In this document: positions 1-4,558 of the stretch, one piece after another | Layout of the letters: each line of letters begins with the position of its first letter | Position numbering within the stretch: the first letter of the stretch is position 1 | DNA from: an uncultured Acetatifactor sp. | Lineage (GTDB): Bacteria; Bacillota; Clostridia; Lachnospirales; Lachnospiraceae | DNA: 6,667 nucleotides | Reading direction: 5' to 3' | Assembly (NCBI GenBank): GCA_910584235.1 | Contig: CAJTZD010000117.1 | Location: forward strand, 1-6,667 | The notes under the pieces: model-generated | Seen by the model: only the letters and a program-made list of their open reading frames with translations | Databases searched by the model: none | What the model was told of the DNA's origin: nothing | Program-made: the position numbers and the translations under genes

Positions 1-80
1 GGTTTTCAAGGTGTTTATATCAAAATGTAAGTCTAAAATATTTGCGGAACTATAGATAAATTTTCATAAACCTGACCTCT

Positions 81-184
81 TCTAAAGATGAAGTATAAGA
101 TTGATTTTACCGAAACAGAGTGATAATACATGATTACAGGGTTCGCGAAGCGGTTCCTGTAATATATCTAAAGATGTAGCATAA
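81..184. repeat. Imperfect 18-bp direct repeat around a palindrome
   Basis: The motif TCTAAAGATGAAGTATAA at 81-98 recurs at 167-184 as TCTAAAGATGTAGCATAA, with 16 of 18 bases identical and 86 bases between the starts. The palindrome at 133-163 lies between the copies. A pair of direct sites about eight helical turns apart around a symmetric element could be a regulator binding region or the trace of a small inserted element. Which of these applies cannot be told from the sequence. Confidence 0.45.
133..163. repeat. Palindrome with GCGAAGC mini-hairpin core
   Basis: ATTACAGG (133-140) and CCTGTAAT (156-163) are perfect 8-bp complementary arms. Inside them CGC-GAA-GCG (144-152) forms a second short stem, with a small mismatched internal loop between the two stems. 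The core contains GCGAAGC, a sequence known to form an unusually stable small DNA hairpin. No T-run follows the right arm, so it is a poor intrinsic terminator. A protein-binding site or a structured leader is as likely. Confidence 0.5.
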
Positions 185-259
185 AAAGAATAGGGAAAGA
201 TATTGTTAGAAATGGGAAACATTAGGATAGGAGAATGATGTATCAGAGGAGGTTTTGCA

Positions 260-595
260 ATGAATGATGTATGGATAAAAATTGCCCAGTTTCTGGGAAC
301 TTTAAATGGGGAGGATGTGAAACGAAAAAGCTATGTGCATACCCCGGAGTATGAAGCGGCTTTGGAGGCATGGAAAGAAACGGAAAAAGAATGGGGGACA
401 TTTCTGGAAACCCTGCCTGCAGAAGGACAGGAAAAGGCGGAGGAGATGAAAGAGCGTTTGGAGGATTTTGCGTCTGCCCAGGAGAAACGTGCCTACATCC
501 AGGGCTATGTGGACTGTGTGCAGGCGCTGTACCACATGGGGCTTCTGAAGGAGAACGAGGGACTGAAGTGGGCAGAAAAGCCGGATGTGCTTTGA
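260..595 (+). CDS. Small acidic helical protein, unknown function
   Basis: This 111-residue protein has no signal peptide or membrane segment and is presumably cytosolic. The ATG at 260 is preceded by AGAGGAGG (245-252), seven bases upstream, which makes the start secure. The middle (about residues 28-75) is rich in Glu, Lys and Ala, as expected for long amphipathic helices, and the segment YIQGYVDCVQAL (about 79-90) looks like a packed terminal helix. The pattern of a charged helical body followed by a Tyr/Gly-containing helix resembles small clostridial proteins of the DUF6809 type, but I cannot confirm membership. It appears monocistronic: two hairpins follow it and a new promoter serves the next gene. 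I do not recognise a function. Confidence 0.75.
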   Translation: MNDVWIKIAQFLGTLNGEDVKRKSYVHTPEYEAALEAWKETEKEWGTFLETLPAEGQEKAEEMKERLEDFASAQEKRAYIQGYVDCVQALYHMGLLKENEGLKWAEKPDVL

Positions 596-637
596 AATAT
601 CTGTAGGGAATCGAAAACTGAACTGAAAAATGTGGGA

Positions 638-676
638 AATAGGATGCCAGCTTGCGTATAGGCGGGGCATCCTATT
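638..676. terminator. Hairpin after the first gene, probable terminator
   Basis: AATAGGATGCC (638-648) and GGCATCCTATT (666-676) form a perfect 11-bp stem around a 17-base loop, 43 bases after the stop of the small acidic protein. The sequence after the stem (CTATGTTGCTTT) is T-rich but not a clean T-run. On the minus strand the stem is followed by TCCCACATTTTT, so it could work in both directions. It is a plausible intrinsic terminator of moderate quality. Confidence 0.55.
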
Positions 677-710
677 CTATGTTGCTTTCTCAGCTAATAC
701 AACATAGAAT
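674..710. repeat. Second perfect hairpin, sharing three bases with the first
   Basis: ATTCTATGTTG (674-684) and CAACATAGAAT (700-710) form a perfect 11-bp stem with a 15-base loop. Its left arm begins inside the right arm of the preceding hairpin (bases 674-676 are common to both), so the two cannot both form completely. It could be a second terminator stem or part of an alternative RNA fold. It is AT-rich and lacks a T-run. Confidence 0.5.
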
Positions 711-749
711 GCTTTCGGACTGTTCATTCAATAGCTGGGTTAAATTTAC

Positions 750-778
750 TTGCATTGATTCGTTTCTCCGTATATAAT
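750..778 (+). promoter_or_regulatory. Near-consensus sigma-A promoter for the HTH-LysR unit
   Basis: TTGCAT (750-755) as -35 and a perfect TATAAT (773-778) as -10 are separated by the ideal 17 bases. Transcription would begin near 785, giving a leader of about 20 bases before the TTG start at 807. This is the best promoter match in the window and is expected to express the HTH protein and the LysR regulator together. Confidence 0.8.
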
Positions 779-806
779 AACAATACATCAACGGGAGGTG
801 GCAAAA

Positions 807-962
807 TTGCCTGGCTATATTTCCGTAAAAGAAGCGGCGGAAAAATGGGGAATATCTGATAGGCGCGTACAGAAACTGTGCGAGGGAAGCCGGATGGAAG
901 GTATTGTACGTTTTGGCCACGCATGGATGATACCGCGGGATGCAGGGAAGCCTGCAGATTAG
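807..962 (+). CDS. Small helix-turn-helix DNA-binding protein (TTG start)
   Basis: This 51-residue protein starts at TTG 807, preceded by GGGAGGTGG (793-801) and a strong promoter. The segment YISVKEAAEKWGISDRRVQKL (residues 4-24) is a winged-helix/excisionase-like helix-turn-helix: a helix with the AAEKWGIS turn, then a recognition helix with the RRVQ pattern. After it comes a short wing ending in a Trp-x-Ile-Pro motif (W40, I42, P43), typical of small clostridial HTH_17/MerR-like proteins. There is no effector or catalytic domain. It ends 31 bases before the LysR start with no terminator between them, so the two are co-transcribed. It probably acts as a DNA-binding accessory or autoregulator. 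No integrase lies nearby, which argues against a true excisionase role. Confidence 0.82.
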   Translation: MPGYISVKEAAEKWGISDRRVQKLCEGSRMEGIVRFGHAWMIPRDAGKPAD

Positions 963-993
963 AGGCGAAGAGAAAAAAGGGAGGAAATACTTC

Positions 994-1890
994 GTGTATA
1001 ACCCACAATTAGATACCTTTATCCGCGTGGCGGATGCCGGGAGCTTTAACAGGGCAGCGGAAGAGGCCTATATCACCCCGACTGCGGTCATAAAGCAGAT
1101 CAACCTGCTGGAGGATACACTGGGGGTAAAGCTGTTTGAGCGCACCCACAGGGGACTGATTTTGACGAAAGCCGGGAAATCCTTATATCAGGATACGAAA
1201 TACATCATCCAGTATTGCCGGGATTCCGTTACAAGGGCAAAAAACGCCATGCAGGATAATGGGAGCGTCATCCGGATCGGCAGCTCCCCCATGACGCCTG
1301 CCCAGCTTTTGATGCAGCTGTGGCCCAGGATACAGGTGTATTGCCCGGACCTGAAATTTCAGATCGTCCCCTTTGAGAACACACCGGAAAATGCCAGGGA
1401 GATTCTGGCCAACCTGGGGAAAAATATCGATGTGGTGGCCGGGATTTTTGATGAGACCATGCTGGATCTGCGGCGCTGCGCGGGGCTTGCGTTATCCCGT
1501 GAGCCGTTCTGTTGCGCGGTCTCTGTCCATCATCGGCTTGCGGCGAAGGATAAGCTGAAGATAGAAGACCTTTACGGAGAGAACCTGATGCTGATGCGCC
1601 GGGACTGGAGTAACTATGTGGACAGGCTGAGGGACGACATCTGGCAGAACCACAGCCAGATACATATCGTAGACTTTGATTTTTACAGCATGGAGGCTTT
1701 CAACCGGTGCGAGAACAGCAATGATGTCCTGCTGGCGATTCCGGGATGGGCCACAGTGCATCCGCTCCTGAAGGTGATTCCGGTGGAATGGGAGCACAGC
1801 ATCCCCTTTGGACTGCTCCATTCCCCGAAGCCCTCGGAGACAGTAAGGAGATTTTTGGAGGCAGCGCGGCTAGCCGCGAATCATGAATAG
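994..1890 (+). CDS. LysR-type transcriptional regulator
   Basis: This 298-residue protein has the usual length of the family. The start is set at GTG 994 because GGGAGG (979-984) lies nine bases upstream. An in-frame ATG at 940 would overlap the preceding gene and add 18 residues unlike the family. Residues 4-61 form the winged helix-turn-helix with the standard signatures: FIRVADAGSFNRAAEEAYIT, then the recognition helix TAVIKQINLLEDTLGVKLFER, then the wing with LTKAGK. A linker helix (about 62-88) leads to the type 2 periplasmic-binding-protein-like effector domain (about 90-295). Such proteins bind T-N11-A palindromes as tetramers and respond to a small ligand. The ligand is not predictable here. 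Likely targets are its own promoter and the flavodoxin-dehydrogenase genes downstream. A terminator follows it. Confidence 0.93.
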   Translation: MYNPQLDTFIRVADAGSFNRAAEEAYITPTAVIKQINLLEDTLGVKLFERTHRGLILTKAGKSLYQDTKYIIQYCRDSVTRAKNAMQDNGSVIRIGSSPMTPAQLLMQLWPRIQVYCPDLKFQIVPFENTPENAREILANLGKNIDVVAGIFDETMLDLRRCAGLALSREPFCCAVSVHHRLAAKDKLKIEDLYGENLMLMRRDWSNYVDRLRDDIWQNHSQIHIVDFDFYSMEAFNRCENSNDVLLAIPGWATVHPLLKVIPVEWEHSIPFGLLHSPKPSETVRRFLEAARLAANHE

Positions 1891-1936
1891 GAAAGGCATA
1901 TTTTTATAAGTTAAAACCCTTGGGTATAAACTGATG

Positions 1937-1972
1937 AACAAAGCGAGACTTCTGTCGGGGTCTCGCTTTGTT
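1937..1972. terminator. Strong hairpin terminator after the LysR gene
   Basis: AACAAAGCGAGAC (1937-1949) pairs perfectly over 13 bp with GTCTCGCTTTGTT (1960-1972) around a 10-base loop. The right arm ends in TTTGTTTAT, and on the minus strand the arm also ends with T-rich sequence, so it may terminate in both directions. It lies 46 bases after the LysR stop and separates the regulatory unit from the metabolic genes. Confidence 0.8.
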
Positions 1973-1985
1973 TATAATGTGAACC

Positions 1986-2006
1986 ATAATCGGCACAGCC
2001 AATTAT
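1986..2006. promoter_or_regulatory. Candidate LysR operator, ATAAT-N11-ATTAT
   Basis: ATAAT (1986-1990) and ATTAT (2002-2006) are separated by exactly 11 bases, matching the T-N11-A dyad that LysR-type regulators bind. It lies between the LysR gene and the flavodoxin gene, about 150 bases before the latter. It sits inside a larger palindrome (1984-2008) of the repeat pair, so the match may be a by-product of that repeat. Confidence 0.35.
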
Positions 2007-2036
2007 GGCTCAACGAGGAAAATGTGAAGCATTTTT

Positions 2037-2065
2037 TTGAGTCTGACAGAGGCACAGCCGATTAT
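2037..2065 (+). promoter_or_regulatory. Possible promoter for the flavodoxin gene
   Basis: TTGAGT (2037-2042) and GATTAT (2060-2065) are separated by 17 bases and each match the sigma-A consensus at four of six positions. Another TATAAT (1973-1978) lies just after the terminator but has only a poor -35 (TTCTGT, 1950-1955). Some promoter is needed downstream of the LysR terminator. This is the better candidate, and it is weak. Confidence 0.3.
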
Positions 2066-2158
2066 GGTTCAACGAGGAAAATGCGAAGCATTTTTCGAGT
2101 CTGCCTGGGGTGATGCAGTGCCCCCAATTTTTGGAAAATGGAGAGGAGAAGACCCGAT

Positions 2159-2782
2159 ATGAAAAGAAAAGCAGCTGTAATTGCAGGAATCATACTTATA
2201 ATAGCGGTGGCCGCCATTGCGGTCTTTATAAGGACCATGGGCGGTTCCAGCACAGGAATCGATAACAGCCCGGAATCGGAGGTGCATGGGGACAGCAGGG
2301 TGCTGGTGGCCTATTTCTCCTGGTCCGGCAATGGACAGCAGATGGCAAGGTGGATCTCTGAGGAGACAGGCGGCGAGCTGTTCCGCATCGTCCCGTCTGA
2401 AAGCTACGGCGAGGATTTCAATACCTGCGCTGACCGGGCAAAGGATGAACTGGATAATGGGATCCGTCCGGAACTGTCCGAACACATAGATGCCGATACC
2501 ATGGCACAGTATGATGTGGTCTACCTTGGTTTTCCTGTATGGTGGTACGACCTGCCCATGCCGGTCTGGACATTCCTGGAAGAGTATGATCTGTCCGGAA
2601 AGACGGTGATACCGTTCTTTTCCCACAATGGCAGTTCAAACGGCGCAAACAGCGTGAACCGGGTGGCAGAGCTCGCAGAAGGGGCAACAGTCCTTACGGA
2701 CAGGGCATTGTCTCTGCGAGGCAGTAATGTTGCGGATTCCGAAACGGAGGTAAAAGACTGGGCAAAAGAATTTAGCAGATAA
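2159..2782 (+). CDS. Membrane-anchored flavodoxin-like protein
   Basis: This 207-residue protein starts at ATG 2159, eight bases after GGAGAGGAGAA (2140-2150). An ATG at 2138 has no such site. Residues 1-4 are basic (MKRK) and residues 6-24 form one hydrophobic helix, so the protein is anchored or exported, with the rest outside by the positive-inside rule. Residues 47-205 form a flavodoxin fold of the Flavodoxin_4 kind: strand VLVAYF, FMN phosphate loop SWSGNGQ (54-60), the aromatic flavin-contact region GFPVWWYDLPMP (124-135), then FLEEYDLSGKTVIPFFSHNG. Flavodoxins carry one or two electrons on non-covalent FMN. The partner is unknown. The gene is 24 bases upstream of an alcohol dehydrogenase gene, so co-transcription and a shared redox role are likely. 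No lipobox cysteine is present. Confidence 0.88.
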   Translation: MKRKAAVIAGIILIIAVAAIAVFIRTMGGSSTGIDNSPESEVHGDSRVLVAYFSWSGNGQQMARWISEETGGELFRIVPSESYGEDFNTCADRAKDELDNGIRPELSEHIDADTMAQYDVVYLGFPVWWYDLPMPVWTFLEEYDLSGKTVIPFFSHNGSSNGANSVNRVAELAEGATVLTDRALSLRGSNVADSETEVKDWAKEFSR

Positions 2783-2806
2783 TGCGGCAGACGAGGAGGG
2801 AACAGT

Positions 2807-3976
2807 ATGAACAATTTTATTTTTGAGAACGCCACAAAGGTGTTCTTTGGGAAAGGGTGTGTAAAGGAATATCTGTGCTGCCTGACAAAAGGGTATGGGG
2901 ATACGGTCATGCTGGCATACGGCGGCGGCTCCGTCAAGAGGAACGGCGTTTACGATGAGGTGGCAGGGATACTGAAAGCGGCGGGAAAAAATATCGTTGA
3001 GTTTCCGGGCATTATGGCAAATCCCACTTATGCGAAGGTGCTGGAGGGCGCAGGGCTTGCCAGGGAGAACCATGTGGGGCTGATCCTCGGCGTGGGCGGC
3101 GGCTCGGTGATGGACTGCTGCAAGGCGGTATCCATTGCCGCCCGGTACCAGGGGGATGTATGGGTGGATTTCTTCGCCCGTCCCGGTATCTTTGATTTCG
3201 AGCCTCTGCCCGTGGGCGTGATCGTCACGGCGGCGGGAACCGGGGGCGAGTGCAACGGCGGGGCCGTCATCACCAACGAGGAGCTGAAGAGGAAGACCGG
3301 GCGCGATTATCCCAGATGTAATCCGAGGTTTGCCCTGCTTGACCCGACTTACACCTACAGCGTCCCTAAGTTCCAGATGGTGTCCGGCAGCTTTGACATC
3401 CTTTCGCATATCATGGAGATTTATTTCAGCGAGCCGGACGGGGACAATGTCTCCGACGACATTGCCGAGGCGCTCATGCGCAGCGTGATCCGCAACCTGC
3501 GGGCCGCCATCAGGAATCCGGAGGACTATACGGCCAGAAGCAACCTTATGTGGGACGCGGCGATGGCGGAAAACCGGATCATCAAGCTGGGAAAGCGGAC
3601 GGATTTCCAGTGCCACCAGATGGAGCACCAGCTGGGCGCTTATACGGACTGCAACCATGGCGCTGGGCTTGCGGTGCTGCACCCGGTCTATTACCGCCAC
3701 ATCTTTCAGGACGGACTTGCAAAGTTCAAGCGGTTTGCCGAGAATGTATGGGGCATTTCCGGAGAGGGGAAGACGGACGAGGAAACTGCCCGTGCCGGCA
3801 TCGATGCGCTGGAGGATTTCATTTTGGAGATCGGCCTGCCCGTGACCCTGCGGGAACTGGGCGTGGACGAAAACACGGATCTGAAAGCGATTGCGGATTC
3901 CTGCGGGATAGTTCCCGGCAGCTATAAGAAGCTGACACAGGAAGAGATCCTGGGGATATTCCGGGAATGCTATTAA
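2807..3976 (+). CDS. Iron-dependent alcohol dehydrogenase (YqhD/BDH-like, NADPH)
   Basis: This 389-residue protein is the usual length for group III alcohol dehydrogenases. The ATG at 2807 follows GAGGAGGG (2793-2800) by six bases. GGGSVKRNG (39-47) matches the NADP-binding loop of butanol dehydrogenase and YqhD rather than the NAD-type Asp-containing loop. GGGSVMDCCKAV (97-108) is the second dinucleotide-binding signature. The metal ligands are in standard spacing: D197, H201, H270 and H284, with the conserved non-ligand H274. Such enzymes interconvert aldehydes and alcohols in the cytosol, with Fe2+ or Zn2+, usually favouring aldehyde reduction with NADPH. The substrate cannot be read from the sequence. 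It shares an operon with the flavodoxin. All key residues are present, so it should be active. Confidence 0.95.
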   Translation: MNNFIFENATKVFFGKGCVKEYLCCLTKGYGDTVMLAYGGGSVKRNGVYDEVAGILKAAGKNIVEFPGIMANPTYAKVLEGAGLARENHVGLILGVGGGSVMDCCKAVSIAARYQGDVWVDFFARPGIFDFEPLPVGVIVTAAGTGGECNGGAVITNEELKRKTGRDYPRCNPRFALLDPTYTYSVPKFQMVSGSFDILSHIMEIYFSEPDGDNVSDDIAEALMRSVIRNLRAAIRNPEDYTARSNLMWDAAMAENRIIKLGKRTDFQCHQMEHQLGAYTDCNHGAGLAVLHPVYYRHIFQDGLAKFKRFAENVWGISGEGKTDEETARAGIDALEDFILEIGLPVTLRELGVDENTDLKAIADSCGIVPGSYKKLTQEEILGIFRECY

Positions 3977-4005
3977 GAGATTGGATAATCTGGAGAAAGG
4001 GACAA

Positions 4006-4120
4006 GTGTGAAGGAAATCACTAAGCTCGAAAAGACCTCGCCAAGTGATTTCAAGCTTCACACAGAAGAATGCCAAGAACAGGCATTCTTCACGGATTGT
4101 TTGTGCCGCCGTCGGCGGCA
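4006..4120. repeat. Three consecutive hairpins before the NTF2-like gene
   Basis: Hairpin 1 pairs 4006-4013 with 4056-4063 and 4014-4022 with 4044-4052, giving 17 bp with one 3-base bulge and a 21-base loop. Hairpin 2 starts two bases later: GAAGAATGCC (4065-4074) pairs perfectly with GGCATTCTTC (4082-4091) over a 7-base loop. Hairpin 3 is TGCCGCC-GTC-GGCGGCA (4104-4120). They fill most of the 166-base gap between the dehydrogenase stop and the next start. None has a following T-run. They may attenuate or stabilise the transcript, or be a mobile repeat remnant. I recognise no riboswitch class. Confidence 0.7.
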
Positions 4121-4142
4121 TGTCTGGAAGGGGTTAATTCGT

Positions 4143-4505
4143 ATGGAAAGCAAAGTGTTGGAGACGTCAAAAAGATTCTGGGATGTAATGGAGCATGCGG
4201 ACGAGGCAGGGATGCGAGAGATTGCGGATCCCGCCTGCCAGTTCGTCCATATCGGGGTCACGGCAGGGCTGGACCAGGAAATCCGTTTTTATACAGAAGG
4301 CATCTTCCGGCCAACAGAAGTAAAGATGAATTCACAAAAGGCAGCCCTGTTTCAGGATACTGCGGTGGTGCTGACAGACTGCAATTACTCTCTGCTCCTG
4401 GACGGGCAGGAAACAACACATCATTTTGCGGTGACGGAGGTCTATATCCTGCGGGACGATAAATGGAAACTGATTCAGTTTTCCTTTACGGCTCTTGTCT
4501 ATTGA
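4143..4505 (+). CDS. SnoaL/NTF2-like small protein (DUF4440-type)
   Basis: This 120-residue protein is a single cone-shaped alpha+beta NTF2-like domain and nothing else. The start at ATG 4143 follows GGAAGGGG (4126-4133) by nine bases. A possible TTG at 3981 would read through the hairpin array and has no ribosome binding site. Recognisable family features are the N-terminal helix pair, then FVHIG (34-38), the middle AALFQDTAVVLTDCNYSL strand pair (67-84), and the typical end FAVTEVYILRDDKWKLIQFSFT (95-116). Members bind small hydrophobic ligands or act as isomerases or dehydratases, and many have no known activity. It probably acts in the cytosol, as no signal is seen. It lies between the dehydrogenase and the esterase and is probably part of the same cluster. 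Confidence 0.85.
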   Translation: MESKVLETSKRFWDVMEHADEAGMREIADPACQFVHIGVTAGLDQEIRFYTEGIFRPTEVKMNSQKAALFQDTAVVLTDCNYSLLLDGQETTHHFAVTEVYILRDDKWKLIQFSFTALVY

Positions 4506-4558
4506 ATGGCATGGAGAGAGGGAACACAAACGGGAGCGAAAGGACGGGGAGGCGGATC

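Larger units (their letters stand above)
1..259. other. AT-rich non-coding leader region
   Basis: No convincing coding sequence lies here on either strand. The stretch is clearly more AT-rich than the genes that follow. It holds a palindrome at 133-163 and an imperfect direct repeat at 81-98 and 167-184, both listed separately. A weak promoter-like pair (TTGATT at 101-106, GATAAT at 122-127) has a spacer of only 15 bases, so I do not call it. The ribosome binding site of the first gene (AGAGGAGG, 245-252) lies at the right edge. Confidence 0.6.
1981..2103. repeat. Tandem 54/53-bp repeat with palindromic arms
   Basis: Two direct copies lie at 1992-2045 and 2051-2103, offset by 59 bases. They differ at a few bases and by one T. 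Each begins GGCACAGCC, continues through ATTATGG and CAACGAGGAAAATG, and ends in a small AAAATG-x-GAAG-CATTTT hairpin and GAGTCTG. In copy 2 that hairpin has the GCGAAGC core and a T-rich right arm, so it resembles a terminator. In addition, GAACCATAATCGGC (1981-1994) is the exact reverse complement of GCCGATTATGGTTC (2057-2070) and nearly matches the arm at 1998-2008. This resembles a dispersed intergenic repeat family. Its copy number elsewhere in the genome is unknown. Confidence 0.8.

Noticed and set aside
807..962. Excisionase of an integrated mobile element
   Set aside because: The HTH fold is excisionase-like, but no integrase, attachment-site repeat or other mobile-element gene is present, and it shares an operon with a LysR regulator.
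940..993. Longer LysR start at ATG 940
   Set aside because: It would overlap the 51-residue HTH gene and add 18 residues absent from the family. GTG 994 has a well-spaced ribosome binding site.
1981..2103. CRISPR-like array
   Set aside because: There are only two copies, almost adjacent (five bases apart), with internal hairpins and no cas genes. There are no spacers of regular length.
2636..4054. Long open frame of 472 codons on the minus strand
   Set aside because: It is antisense to the alcohol dehydrogenase, whose metal ligands and nucleotide-binding loops are all on the plus strand. GC-rich third positions keep the antisense frame open.
3981..4142. N-terminal extension of the NTF2-like protein from TTG 3981
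   Set aside because: The extension reads through three hairpins, has no ribosome binding site, and its sequence is not NTF2-like. ATG 4143 has a good site.
4463..4558. Longer esterase start at ATG 4463
   Set aside because: It lies inside the NTF2-like gene and would bury the lipoprotein signal behind 32 charged residues. ATG 4559 has an ideal ribosome binding site and yields a classic signal peptide.
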